Origin: Streptococcus henryi DSM 19005
GTDB taxonomy: Bacteria > Bacillota > Bacilli > Lactobacillales > Streptococcaceae
Direction of reading: 5' to 3'
NCBI RefSeq assembly: GCF_000376985.1
Contig: NZ_AQYA01000031.1
Span: 61,509 to 125,508 of the forward strand
DNA: 64,000 bases
Below, piece after piece: positions 34,894 through 43,990 of the stretch. The notes beneath the pieces were generated by a model. The model was not told where the DNA came from. It saw nothing but the letters and a program-made list of their open reading frames with translations, and made no database searches. Position numbers and translations under genes: made by a program. Each line of letters opens with the position of its first letter. The first letter of the stretch is position 1.

Positions 34894-36435
34894 TTAATTA
34901 TCATAGTCATCTGTTTCTGAGCTATCTTTGTCGGGGCTAGGAGCTGGAATAGGTGTCCCAGTATACCAAGCGCCGTTGCTGATACCCATTTCAACTGTAT
35001 AATTGAGCGGCAACCAAGTTTCTTTGGCACTTTGTTTGACAACAGTTCCCTTAGGTTGGTCGGAATTAACATAATAGCTAGTGAAATAGATTTCAGCTCC
35101 TTTTGAGCGAAATTCTTGATAGAAATACTCTTGCAATTCCCCTTCATTCTTACCAGTTAGGTCACGAATATAAGGTGTTCCTGCTGAATAAACCACCTCA
35201 ACATTAAGGTCATCTTTCTCGGTTAGCTCAATTCCTGCAGCCTGAGATTGGGAAAGCAATTGTCCATAAGCCTTATCACCATAAACTTGGCGAACAATGA
35301 CATTTAAGCCTGAGACAGAGCTAGCTTGGCTCATAGAAATTTGTGAAAAATCAGGAACAGTCACACCTTTTCCAGCCGAAATAGTGATATCCATCTTAGA
35401 CTTTTTAGCAACCTTTTCATTAGCTGCGACGGATTGTCCCATCACGAGACCAGCAGCAAGGTTAGCACTTGCTTTTTCGATATAAGTTATTTCAATACTG
35501 TTACTCTTTGCCCAAGTCTCAACTTCAGATTTTGGCTTATCCTTGAAATCGGGCACAGTGATATTAGCTTCCAGAACTTCTTTCCCGCGTGAATAAGTCA
35601 ATGTAGCCTTATTACCACGTGTGTATTCACTAGCAGGAACAGAGTTAGCAATATCTAGCTTGATGAATTTTCCTTTTGCAATCGTATCGTTAAATTCCTG
35701 GGTCACTTTGAGGTTTTCTGCCTTGTTTTCCTCAACCCACTTCATTGCCTGACTATAAGACATGTCTTCAAATTTAGGCAGTTCTAGAACTTCTTCCGGG
35801 TCAGCTCCTAGTGAGCTTACTAAACTCAATGGACTTCCCTTGGCAATTTTCTTGCCAGCTTTTGTCTTCTGGGAAATAATGACATTGGCATCATACTTAA
35901 TACTGTATTCTTGAGTCAAGTTAATTTCAACTTTGTTTTGATTCCCCCATTCTCTAACTTCAGATACAGGTTTTCCAACAAAATTCGGAAGGGTCACGTG
36001 TGTCATCTGATAATAAGTAAAAAAGAGAATGATTACTGCTAGAACACCTGCACCAATAGATAATATTATGCGACGCTTTTTCTTTTTTTGATAACTCGGA
36101 TCAATTTCGACTTCTTCATGAAAGTCATCTCGACGACTTCTGGTCTGTTCTCGACCTTTGCTTGAATCTTCTGAATTAGCTAAGTCCTGTGAAGAAATTA
36201 CTTCAACAGAGTCAGAGGACAGCTCTTCTTCTTCAGAAGTAGAGTCTGTTTTAAGCTGATTAGCTGGCTCGGTATATTCTGCCTCTTTAGGAAGCTCTTC
36301 ACGAGAAGGAATTTTTTTACTGGGAGATGCCGTCAAGTCATCTGATTGACTAACCTTTTTCTCCTTGTTTTTTTGGTCGTCAGCTAAGAGTTTGTCATAT
36401 TTATCCCCAGAGAATTTTGATAAAAAATCACTCAT
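34894..36435 (-). CDS. PASTA-repeat membrane protein without kinase domain
   Basis: The protein has 513 residues. A charged, low-complexity cytoplasmic part (1-120) comes first, then one membrane helix (about 122-143), then about five PASTA-like repeats outside (starting near 148, 216, 288, 355 and 420), and an acidic tail (SPDKDSSETDDYDN). PASTA units bind muropeptides or lipid II in Ser/Thr kinases and PBPs, but neither partner domain is present. The ATG overlaps the end of the upstream ATPase gene (ATGAGTGA), so the two are translationally coupled. That ties this protein to ABC module 2. A cell-wall sensing role for the exporter is inference. Confidence 0.85.
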   Translation of the reverse strand: MSDFLSKFSGDKYDKLLADDQKNKEKKVSQSDDLTASPSKKIPSREELPKEAEYTEPANQLKTDSTSEEEELSSDSVEVISSQDLANSEDSSKGREQTRSRRDDFHEEVEIDPSYQKKKKRRIILSIGAGVLAVIILFFTYYQMTHVTLPNFVGKPVSEVREWGNQNKVEINLTQEYSIKYDANVIISQKTKAGKKIAKGSPLSLVSSLGADPEEVLELPKFEDMSYSQAMKWVEENKAENLKVTQEFNDTIAKGKFIKLDIANSVPASEYTRGNKATLTYSRGKEVLEANITVPDFKDKPKSEVETWAKSNSIEITYIEKASANLAAGLVMGQSVAANEKVAKKSKMDITISAGKGVTVPDFSQISMSQASSVSGLNVIVRQVYGDKAYGQLLSQSQAAGIELTEKDDLNVEVVYSAGTPYIRDLTGKNEGELQEYFYQEFRSKGAEIYFTSYYVNSDQPKGTVVKQSAKETWLPLNYTVEMGISNGAWYTGTPIPAPSPDKDSSETDDYDN

Positions 36436-37102
36436 AGGCTTTCAACTTTCCTTTTCTTAAATAATAAATCTCATCTGATAAAGAAGCAATTTCTTGAGAG
36501 TGAGTAACCACCACAACACATTTCCCATGCTCATGCGCCAGTTTCTTAAAAATCTCAACAATTTCTGCTTCCATCTCCTCATCCAGATTTCCAGTTGGTT
36601 CATCTGCCAGAATCACATCAACATTTGTTGCTAGAGAGCGGGCAATAGCCACGCGCTGCTGTTCTCCCCCTGACAACTGGGTAACCAAACGATCAGCTTT
36701 ACTCTTGACAATTCCAATGTAATCCAACAAATTATAAGCTACCTCCGCCTGATTTTGTGGCAGCTCATTTTCCGTAATAGCCATCGGAATCATAACATTT
36801 TCAAGGGCTGTCATATAGGGAATGAGGTTATAATGTTGGAAAACAATGCCCACATGATTACGGCGGAAGGTTTCGTAGCCAATCTCTTTAAGATCCTTGC
36901 CATTATAGAAAACTCGACCTTCCTTTGGCTCTTCAAGAGCACTGAGGAGTGATAAAAGTGTGGTTTTCCCAGAACCTGACTGACCTAAAATCGTATAAAA
37001 CTTGCCCTTTTCAAAACTGATACTAGTGTCTTTTAGAATATAACGACGGTTCTCCCCATCCTGATAAAAATAGGACAGATTATTTGCTTCTAATATTGCC
37101 AT
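36428..37102 (-). CDS. MacB/LolD-type ABC ATPase, module 2
   Basis: ATPase of 224 residues with Walker [15 protein letters not shown], signature [16 protein letters not shown], Walker [16 protein letters not shown] and H-loop VTHSQE. It lies between its permease (26 bases upstream) and the PASTA gene (eight-base overlap). It is strongly similar in layout and motifs to the module 1 ATPase. Confidence 0.9.
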   Translation of the reverse strand: MAILEANNLSYFYQDGENRRYILKDTSISFEKGKFYTILGQSGSGKTTLLSLLSALEEPKEGRVFYNGKDLKEIGYETFRRNHVGIVFQHYNLIPYMTALENVMIPMAITENELPQNQAEVAYNLLDYIGIVKSKADRLVTQLSGGEQQRVAIARSLATNVDVILADEPTGNLDEEMEAEIVEIFKKLAHEHGKCVVVVTHSQEIASLSDEIYYLRKGKLKAYE

Positions 37103-37128
37103 AAAAATCTCCTTTCATCAGGTCTCGC

Positions 37129-38610
37129 CTACATCATTATCCGTTTTGGATTGAGACGGACAACATAGGTTGTTGGGATAATTGTAGCTACTAAAACTGT
37201 TCCCAAACCAATACCATACATGAGAGCAACATAACTTGGTGTCAATCTGACTTCATATTCTTCTACAACATCATCTAGTGTTGTATCGCTATTAAGTTCA
37301 GAAAGTCCATAATATGTAATACCGCCACCCATTTGATCCTGTTGCTGAATTTGATTCTGAATCAGAGTATCAGAAATACCTTTCGCCATTATATTTCCTG
37401 AAAAAACAGATAGAGATATGGCAACAAGCGCGATAATAAAGACCTCAATCAAGGTTTGCATAACTACTTTAGCTTTTGCTTCACCCAATGATAAATAAAT
37501 CCCCAGTTCGTGTTTGCGATCACGCAAGAAAAGAAGGACAACCAGTGTAATCACCATAACGCTGGCACTAATAGCAGCAATCAGAACATAGCCTGCTATC
37601 TTAGACATGGACTTAACTGGACCTGCAATGTTATCGTAGTCATCTGATGACGCAAAAACAATATAATGTTGAGGTAATAGAGCTTTAGCATCTTGCTTGA
37701 ATTTTTCAAGATCTTCTGGATTTTTCAAAAGATAAAGAGGTTCACCCACACTAATACTCTCTTCAAGATCAGTTTCAGTCATGTCTGAATTAGCATCAAG
37801 GTATGAAGTCATGTTTTCTCGACGAGTCTCCTCTACTAGCTTATTGGGTACGTAGATTTGATTAGCTTCCATTTGTTCTTGATAGGCTTTGTTCCAGTCA
37901 TCAGAATTAGCTGAATCTGATGATTTTGCAGACTTCTTATCTTTGCTTGCAGTACTTTGATAAATACCCACAACTTCTAACGGATACTCTGTCTTAGACT
38001 TTATTTCATTGTTTTCGTAGTCAAAGACAGCATTGACGAAGGTTGCAGTATCTCCAGCCTTAATTTGGTTCAACTCAGCCAACTCTTTAGACATCAGTGT
38101 CACAGCTTTGCCATTTGCCACTTCATCAGCCGTAAAGGAACGTCCTTCAACTATCGTAATGGTCCCTTCTTCAAGAGGAACGATTTTATCCGATTGAACA
38201 CCACGAAGACCATAAGTATAATAAGCAGACATATCATCTCCAGAAGTCATGCCACCTTGTTCTTCAAGAAGTTCCGGAACATAGGCTTTTAAAGATTCTG
38301 ATCCCATATAGCCTGTCATCACATAGTCATAGTATTTAACATAGGAGAGCTCACCAACTTTAGTAATCGTGTCCTTGCTCAACTCCTCAATGTTTTCATA
38401 GTCACTTTCCTTCATATTTTCATAATCCAGACGAACAGTTACTGCAGCACCCATCTTACTCTTAATCGACTTCTCCACATTCTGAGTAGCCTGCTGAATA
38501 GAAACCGCACCAGCAATCACATTACTCAAAATAAAGATAATAACGAACAACAAAAGGGATTTCCCCTTACGACGAGTAACGCTTAACCAAGCGCGTTTAA
38601 GATAGTTCAT
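37129..38610 (-). CDS. MacB/FtsX-type ABC permease, module 2
   Basis: Permease of 493 residues starting MNYLKRAWLSVTRRKGKS. It has an N-terminal helix, a large external domain rich in Lys, Ser and Asp, and three C-terminal helices, the FtsX-type layout. A short QQQDQMGGG loop corresponds to the Gly-rich loop of module 1. ATG 38610 is favoured because GGAGAGGAG precedes it and the similarity with module 1 begins there. It is the first gene of the permease-ATPase-PASTA operon. Substrate unknown. Confidence 0.86.
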   Translation of the reverse strand: MNYLKRAWLSVTRRKGKSLLLFVIIFILSNVIAGAVSIQQATQNVEKSIKSKMGAAVTVRLDYENMKESDYENIEELSKDTITKVGELSYVKYYDYVMTGYMGSESLKAYVPELLEEQGGMTSGDDMSAYYTYGLRGVQSDKIVPLEEGTITIVEGRSFTADEVANGKAVTLMSKELAELNQIKAGDTATFVNAVFDYENNEIKSKTEYPLEVVGIYQSTASKDKKSAKSSDSANSDDWNKAYQEQMEANQIYVPNKLVEETRRENMTSYLDANSDMTETDLEESISVGEPLYLLKNPEDLEKFKQDAKALLPQHYIVFASSDDYDNIAGPVKSMSKIAGYVLIAAISASVMVITLVVLLFLRDRKHELGIYLSLGEAKAKVVMQTLIEVFIIALVAISLSVFSGNIMAKGISDTLIQNQIQQQDQMGGGITYYGLSELNSDTTLDDVVEEYEVRLTPSYVALMYGIGLGTVLVATIIPTTYVVRLNPKRIMM

Positions 38611-38950
38611 AGAAATCTCCTCTCCTTTGATGATTTTATAAAATAGCAGAGCTATAGAACGAATAAAGTCTGCCGAAAGAGCGAAAAATACTAATAATAA
38701 AGACTTCAAAAAGCCTCATTTCACTGTCAAAACAACAATGTAACCGTTTTTACATTATATTACCACTTTCATACAAGAAAGACAACTATTTACCTAAACC
38801 CTAACCATTAGCAAGAGTAGAGATTGTAAAAATGAAAAGTCCAAGAAATTGAATCGCATCCTAAATCCAATTCTGAAAAAATGAAACTTATTCTTTTAAA
38901 ATTCCATTTGTCACTAATATAACGAGTGGAACCAAAAAAGGTTACAAAAA

Positions 38951-38975
38951 AATCTGGGACAAATTGTCTCAGATT
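38951..38975 (-). terminator. ytpR terminator
   Basis: Minus strand AATCTGAGAC/GTCCCAGATT with AATTT loop, followed by TTTTTTG. Confidence 0.85.
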
Positions 38976-39009
38976 CCTTAGTTATAAGCAAGTATTTGTT
39001 AATAGTCAA

Positions 39010-39115
39010 TGTAGTCATTTGAATTAGCCTTGATACATGATCACTGTCGTCTTGTCGTACTCCAGTACTGCCTGCGCCTCAGTTCCTTGTCTGAAAGCTA
39101 ATTCATTCGACTAAA
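39010..39115. repeat. RUP-like dispersed repeat, copy G
   Basis: Contains GAATTAGCCTTGATACATGA, GTACTCCAGTAC and CTTGTCTGAAAGCTAATTCA; blocks shared with the copies at 14512, 21645 and 34706. It lies between the ytpR stop and its terminator. Confidence 0.6.
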
Positions 39116-39152
39116 CATCGTCACTATGGGCTTGCCATAGTCTCTAGTATAT

Positions 39153-39779
39153 TTATCCCAATGTCCAGTGTTTGGCTGGATCAAAAGCTTGACCAACTAC
39201 AGCAGAGTCATCAAGTTCGATAATACCACGTTTTTGTGGAGCATTTGGTAATGCCAGCTCACGTGGAGCACACATCATACCATAGCTATCTTCGCCACGA
39301 AGTTTACCTGGGAAAATAAGGCTTCCGCTTGGCATCATGGCACCTGGCAAAGCAACTATGGTTTTAAGCCCAAGAGCTGCATTTGGAGCACCTGCAACGA
39401 TTTGAACAATCTTATCTTCTGCAATTTGAACCTGACAGATGTTAAGGTGGTCGCTGTCAGGATGGGCAACCATTTCCTTGATTTGACCCACAACAAAGAC
39501 TGGGTTGACAGGAGCTTCCAACTGCTCAGCAAAGCCTTCCTTAGCCAATTCAGCATTCAAAACTGCCATTTCATCAGTATTTGGAAACACTTGTCCAGCA
39601 CCTGTTAGAGAAATCAAACTTGATGCCTCAAAAATATTCCAAGCGACTGTTTCACCTGTTTCTTCTAAGAAGACACGCGCAATTTTCCCTTTACGTTCTA
39701 CATTGCGATCACCAGCTTTTTCAGCCACAATCACCATTAAAACGTCGCCAACTTGTTCTTTGTTATATGCAAAAATCAT
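39153..39779 (-). CDS. ytpR: YtpR-family tRNA-binding domain protein
   Basis: The protein has 208 residues. An N-terminal domain of about 85 residues is followed by an EMAP/tRNA-binding OB-fold like that at the N-terminus of PheT (VGQIKEMVAHPDSDHLNICQVQ, then AGAPNAALGLKTIVALPGAMMP and SYGMMCAPRELAL). It is a free-standing protein, not a PheT fragment. It is likely transcribed with the DUF4651 and thioredoxin genes upstream, the usual streptococcal group. The exact RNA target is unknown. Confidence 0.9.
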   Translation of the reverse strand: MIFAYNKEQVGDVLMVIVAEKAGDRNVERKGKIARVFLEETGETVAWNIFEASSLISLTGAGQVFPNTDEMAVLNAELAKEGFAEQLEAPVNPVFVVGQIKEMVAHPDSDHLNICQVQIAEDKIVQIVAGAPNAALGLKTIVALPGAMMPSGSLIFPGKLRGEDSYGMMCAPRELALPNAPQKRGIIELDDSAVVGQAFDPAKHWTLG

Positions 39780-39865
39780 TATTTCTCCTATTATTCTTTA
39801 CTTTCATTTTTACTAGAGCTTATTTTCAAATTAAATAATCATAATCAGAAATGCCCTTTCGTTCT

Positions 39866-40180
39866 CTAGAGTCCAGCTAAAAAGCTATTGATCTCATCCT
39901 TGGTCTTGCGCAGCCTATTAACCAAGCGACCGATTTCTTTCCCATTTTCCACAACGACAAAACTCGGAATACCAAAAATGTTCAACTGCTCTGCCATTGC
40001 CATAAACTCATCACGGTCAATACGGATAAAGGTGCAGTCAGGATTTTCCGCTTCAATCTCAGGCATTACCGGATAGATAAAGTGGCAGTCAGGACACCAA
40101 TCTGCGGCAAAAAAGAGGACAAGCCTGTCTTCTCTTTCTAATAAATCTGCAATTTCTACGTAGGATTTTGGAATAATCAT
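39866..40180 (-). CDS. Thioredoxin-family protein with CPDC active site
   Basis: Small redox protein of 104 residues with thioredoxin fold. The active-site motif is WCPDCHF (CxxC with Pro-Asp between) and the cis-proline is in FGIPSF. It resembles the YtpP group found beside ytpR in Firmicutes. Its ATG overlaps the DUF4651 stop by four bases (ATGA), so the two are translationally coupled. Substrate unknown. Confidence 0.9.
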   Translation of the reverse strand: MIIPKSYVEIADLLEREDRLVLFFAADWCPDCHFIYPVMPEIEAENPDCTFIRIDRDEFMAMAEQLNIFGIPSFVVVENGKEIGRLVNRLRKTKDEINSFLAGL

Positions 40181-40461
40181 CGTTTTTCCTCCCGATAGTC
40201 AATCTCACCATCTCGGTATTCAAAAAGGAAGGTAACGTCATCATCAAAGACAACACCGCCCTTAACACAGGTGTTGGTAGACTCAAACCCATTGATATAA
40301 AGCACTTCAATAGTACCAAACGAATCGAAAAAGGCACGCACTTCAGTCAGAATCTGCTGGCGCCTTTTGTCATCAAGCTGTTTCTTAACCACAGCCCCTG
40401 TCACAAACAGGCCTCCCAGCCCCAAAAGACCTGAAATCAGGGCGAATTTCTTTTTCTTCAT
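40177..40461 (-). CDS. DUF4651 family single-helix protein
   Basis: The protein has 94 residues. A hydrophobic N-terminal segment (FALISGLLGLGGLFVTGAVV) is followed by a soluble domain (RAFFDSFGTIEVLYINGFES). This matches the streptococcal DUF4651 family found opposite pepA. An extended -10-like TGTTACAAT ends seven bases before the ATG, and no ribosome site is visible, so a leaderless transcript is possible. Function unknown. Confidence 0.85.
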   Translation of the reverse strand: MKKKKFALISGLLGLGGLFVTGAVVKKQLDDKRRQQILTEVRAFFDSFGTIEVLYINGFESTNTCVKGGVVFDDDVTFLFEYRDGEIDYREEKR

Positions 40462-40616
40462 GTCTACTATTGTAACATAAAACCGCCTTTAACAGCCAAG
40501 CTTTACACCCATTTTTCCTAAAAAACAGGCACAATTTTCTAGACTGCCTAACTTCCGCCAGTAATCAAAATGACACTCCCACCCCCATAGCCAGCCCTCA
40601 CCTCAGAAGTAGGAGT

Positions 40617-40644
40617 TTGTATTTTCCCTTGAAAGTGCTAAAAT
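40617..40644 (+). promoter_or_regulatory. pepA promoter
   Basis: TTGTAT (40617-40622), 16-base spacer, TGC-TAAAAT (40639-40644). Confidence 0.6.
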
Positions 40645-40680
40645 AGAAACAGACTTACTGAAAGGTAATAGATAAACAAT

Positions 40681-41748
40681 ATGACTGATTTATTTTCAAA
40701 AATTAAGGCAGTGACAGAACTTGATGGCATTGCTGGTTATGAACATAAGGTCCGCGACTACTTGCGTGGCAAAATCACACCCCTAGTTGATGACGTTGAG
40801 ACTGATGGTCTTGGCGGCATCTTCGGTATTAAAAAAAGCACAGCTGACAATGCACCACGAGTTATGGTAGCTGCCCACATGGATGAAGTGGGCTTCATGG
40901 TAAGCGACATCAAAGCAGATGGAACCTTCCGTGTAGTTGGTATCGGTGGTTGGAACCCCCTTGTCGTGAGCTCACAGCGCTTCACACTCTACACCCGAGA
41001 TATGCGAGCTATCCCAGTCATCTCAGGTTCAGTGCCTCCTCATTTCCTTCGCGGGGCCAATGGCGGAGCTTCTTTACCAAAAGTTGAAGACATCGTTTTT
41101 GACGGAGGGTTTGCCGATAAAGCTGAGGCAGAAAGCTACGGCGTACGCCCAGGAGACATCATCGTTCCTCAATCAGAAACTATCCTAACCGCAAATGGCA
41201 AAAATGTCATTTCCAAAGCTTGGGATAACCGCTACGGTGTCCTCATGGTCACCGAACTTCTCGAAAACCTTAAAAATGAGCAACTAGGAAATACCCTTAT
41301 TGCTGGCGCTAATGTCCAAGAAGAGGTTGGCTTACGCGGTGCCCACGTCTCAACCACTAAATTTGATCCCGAAATCTTCCTAGCTGTTGACTGCTCACCT
41401 GCAGGTGATGTCTACAGCGACCAGGGCAAAGTTGGAGACGGTACTCTCATTCGTTTTTACGACCCTGGCCACGTCATGCTCAAAGACATGCGCGATTTCC
41501 TTCTCACAACTGCTGAAGAAGCAGGCATCAAGTATCAATACTACTGTGCAAAAGGCGGAACTGATTCAGGTGCTGCTCACCTTAAAAACGGCGGTGTCCC
41601 ATCAACAACCATCGGTGTCTGCGCGCGTTACATTCACTCACACCAAACTCTTTACGCTATGGATGACTTCCTCCAAGCTCAGGCCTACCTCCAAGCAATT
41701 GTCAAAAAACTGGACCGCTCAACTGTCGACTTAATTAAGAATTACTAG
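40681..41748 (+). CDS. pepA: Glutamyl aminopeptidase PepA (M42 family)
   Basis: Metal-dependent cytoplasmic aminopeptidase of 355 residues. Metal ligands are in VAAHMDEVGFMV, AWDNRYG and VQEEVGLRGA, with the catalytic Glu pair EE; the last ligand His lies in RYIHSHQT. It trims acidic N-terminal residues from peptides and belongs to large oligomeric M42 peptidases. It lies divergent to the DUF4651 gene, as in other streptococci. Confidence 0.95.
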   Translation: MTDLFSKIKAVTELDGIAGYEHKVRDYLRGKITPLVDDVETDGLGGIFGIKKSTADNAPRVMVAAHMDEVGFMVSDIKADGTFRVVGIGGWNPLVVSSQRFTLYTRDMRAIPVISGSVPPHFLRGANGGASLPKVEDIVFDGGFADKAEAESYGVRPGDIIVPQSETILTANGKNVISKAWDNRYGVLMVTELLENLKNEQLGNTLIAGANVQEEVGLRGAHVSTTKFDPEIFLAVDCSPAGDVYSDQGKVGDGTLIRFYDPGHVMLKDMRDFLLTTAEEAGIKYQYYCAKGGTDSGAAHLKNGGVPSTTIGVCARYIHSHQTLYAMDDFLQAQAYLQAIVKKLDRSTVDLIKNY

Positions 41749-41813
41749 AAAGGACAAGAGCCGAGGATAAGTGGGTATCCCCCTAGCTTCCTTGAAACTC
41801 TTTGTGACTCATC

Positions 41814-42584
41814 ATGAAAATTGGATTTATCGGAGCCGGAAAAATGGCTGGCGCAATCATCAAAGGTCTTAAATCAAGTGATTTTGAACTCATGCTTTCA
41901 GAACGCGATGCAGAAACCAGTCAAGCTGTCGCTGCTGAACTTGGGATTGCTGCTGCAACCTCTCACCAAGACCTTATCGATCAGGCTGACCTCGTCGTTC
42001 TAGGTATTAAACCGCAATTCCTTGAGTCAGCCCTTGCTGGACTTGATATGACTAAACCAGTCTTGTCAATGGCAGCAGGTGTGACTTTAGAACGTTTGGC
42101 GGCCTTGACCAGTTCAGACATTCCCCTCATCCGCATCATGCCCAACCTTAATGCGCAAATCCTCAAAAGCACAACAGCTATCTGTTTTAACTCACTAGTC
42201 TCTGACGACATGAAAATCGTTGCTAAAAGAATTACAGATAGTTTTGGATCAACTTTTGAGATTGCCGAAAAAGACTTTAACACATTTACAGCTCTTGCAG
42301 GATCAAGCCCAGCTTATATTGCCCTCTTCATTGAAGCCTTGGCCAAATCAGGTGTTAAATATGGCTTTGCAAAAGACTTAGCCTTGGATATTGTCAACCA
42401 AACCGTCCTTGCTACAGCTGAAAATCTTCTAACAGGAAGCGACAGCCCGCATACCTTCATTGATAAGGTCTCAAGCCCAGGCGGCACAACCGTTGCTGGC
42501 GTTCTTGACCTTGAAAAGACAGGTCTGACAGCCAGCGTTGTCTCTTCCATCGATGTTACAATCGATAAAGCCAACAACCTCTAA
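41814..42584 (+). CDS. proC: Pyrroline-5-carboxylate reductase
   Basis: Last step of proline synthesis: reduces pyrroline-5-carboxylate with NAD(P)H. It has 256 residues. The dinucleotide-binding motif GFIGAGKMAGAI is at the N-terminus. The C-terminal dimerisation domain has ALAGSSPAYIALFIEAL and SSPGGTTVAGV, typical of ProC. It follows pepA by 65 bases on the same strand. The ribosome site is weak. A strong terminator follows. Confidence 0.96.
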   Translation: MKIGFIGAGKMAGAIIKGLKSSDFELMLSERDAETSQAVAAELGIAAATSHQDLIDQADLVVLGIKPQFLESALAGLDMTKPVLSMAAGVTLERLAALTSSDIPLIRIMPNLNAQILKSTTAICFNSLVSDDMKIVAKRITDSFGSTFEIAEKDFNTFTALAGSSPAYIALFIEALAKSGVKYGFAKDLALDIVNQTVLATAENLLTGSDSPHTFIDKVSSPGGTTVAGVLDLEKTGLTASVVSSIDVTIDKANNL

Positions 42585-42625
42585 TAATCCATAAAATAGA
42601 TTTCAAAAAACTTCGCCTATAATCA

Positions 42626-42663
42626 AAAGACAGCTAGCTCTAGTTATCAGAGTAGCTGTCTTT
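42626..42663 (+). terminator. proC terminator
   Basis: AAAGACAGCTA/TAGCTGTCTTT hairpin with a 16-base loop, then TATTTTTG. Confidence 0.9.
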
Positions 42664-42719
42664 ATTTTTGCATCTAGGAATCGAAGAAGCTGGGCTCAAG
42701 TCCAAGCCTCTGTAATAAA

Positions 42720-42835
42720 GTTCGGAATATGACCAAGACGCAGTAGCTTTCAAATAAGTTTCAAGGTGGCTAGTTCTACCAGAGTCTGCAGACCGATAGT
42801 GACTATGTATCAATGCAAATTCAAATAAGTATCAC
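42720..42835. repeat. RUP-like dispersed repeat, diverged copy H
   Basis: Contains GACTATGTATCAATGCAAATTCAAATAAGTA, matching blocks of the copies at 34706 and 39010 by eye. The left half is diverged. Confidence 0.45.
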
Positions 42836-42864
42836 AGTTGATTTTAAAGTCTTTGGCAACTTTT

Positions 42865-43515
42865 TTACGTCAATAGCGTCAAGACAAACATTAAAGCTAC
42901 TGCTAGTGCATTGTTCAAGAAATGAATGGCAATAGTGTATTCTAGTTTCTCAGTTTTGCGGTAAATCCATCCTAATACCAGTCCCATTCCACCATAAAGA
43001 ATCCAAGCGCCAATAGTTGTTGGAACGTGGATAAGTCCAAAGAGGAAACTTGATATGAGCAAGCCAATCACAGATTGACTATTAAAGACTCGGCCCATTA
43101 AGAGACCACGGAAAACTGTTTCCTCCACAATTGGTGCTACAACTGCTGTAAAAAGTGTCAGAATAAGTGGATGCATCCCTGCACTTTCAATAATTTCCTG
43201 GTTGCCAGTATTAGTCACACCCTCAAGAACCAGAACGATTCCACCAAGCATTTTCACAAGATAAAGAACTAGAAAACCTAAGAAAATCGTCTTCAAAGCT
43301 CTGCTATTTCCCAAAGCCTTAAAACCTTGAAGAAGACCGACACGCTTGGCGATATAAAGGGTTGCTCCACAAACCAGGAGGATAACTAGAGCAAGCAAAA
43401 GAATTTGCCAAATTTGACTGACTCCAACAAAAAGGGTTGTGGCCTGCTCAACCGCGAAAATGACAAAAGCAAGGGCAAAATAGATAAAGCTGTTTAAAAA
43501 TTTATTCGTTTTCAT
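42865..43515 (-). CDS. CPBP-family intramembrane protease
   Basis: Membrane protease (Abi/CAAX type) of 216 residues with about six to seven hydrophobic segments. Motif 1 is the EExxxR box VEETVFRGLLMG, motif 2 FGLIHVP with His, and motif 3 HFLNNALAV. These are the active-site residues of the family. ATG 43515 follows AAAGGA. It is the last gene of a cassette with a small regulator and three other membrane proteins; such proteases often lie beside bacteriocin immunity genes in streptococci. Substrate unknown. Confidence 0.88.
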   Translation of the reverse strand: MKTNKFLNSFIYFALAFVIFAVEQATTLFVGVSQIWQILLLALVILLVCGATLYIAKRVGLLQGFKALGNSRALKTIFLGFLVLYLVKMLGGIVLVLEGVTNTGNQEIIESAGMHPLILTLFTAVVAPIVEETVFRGLLMGRVFNSQSVIGLLISSFLFGLIHVPTTIGAWILYGGMGLVLGWIYRKTEKLEYTIAIHFLNNALAVALMFVLTLLT

Positions 43516-43528
43516 GTTCAAGATTCCT

Positions 43529-43981
43529 TTACAGTATTTTTGAAAATAAGAGTCGTAAAATGGCAAAACCTACTATTAAGCCATAAAGCAGAATCATCAG
43601 CAAAACTGGATAAGCAAGGACAATATCTGCGAAAGCAAAGAGAACGATTAAGGCAAAAATAAGGAGAAAGATCAAAATAAGAGTTGCCAAGGCTGTCACC
43701 ATCAAAATCTTGTTATTACGCTCATCATGAGCTTCTACATACATCTTATGTAGACGTTTTGGCTGACCTATCACAATTAGAGTATAAATGCCAAATGCAA
43801 AAAATGTGATGGTCATTCCTGTCAGCATACCTGAGCCAAAACTGCTCAGCTTAGCAGATAAGGCCACAGGAATTCCGACAATTCCTAAAATAATAGTGAT
43901 GATACCTATGTACTTTAGATAATTTTTATAATCTTCTTCTGTTTGTTTCTTAGTCAGAAGATGAGCAACTTTTAATAACAT
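43529..43981 (-). CDS. Four-helix membrane protein of the XRE cassette
   Basis: The protein has 150 residues with four hydrophobic segments and a cytoplasmic loop YVEAHDERNNKI. That HDERN loop resembles RTDERNVQI in the protein at 44556, so the two are probably related. No enzymatic motif is visible. It lies 13 bases before the CPBP protease gene and nine after the 74-residue membrane protein gene. Confidence 0.75.
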   Translation of the reverse strand: MLLKVAHLLTKKQTEEDYKNYLKYIGIITIILGIVGIPVALSAKLSSFGSGMLTGMTITFFAFGIYTLIVIGQPKRLHKMYVEAHDERNNKILMVTALATLILIFLLIFALIVLFAFADIVLAYPVLLMILLYGLIVGFAILRLLFSKIL

Positions 43982-43990
43982 AATGATTTC

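Larger units (their letters stand above)
38611..39152. other. Spacer between ABC module 2 and ytpR
   Basis: Bases 38710-38930 hold an A/T-rich putative promoter region for module 2 with TTTGTCAC at 38907-38914. A terminator for ytpR is at 38951-38975. Repeat copy G covers about 39010-39115. No ORF is supported. Confidence 0.5.
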
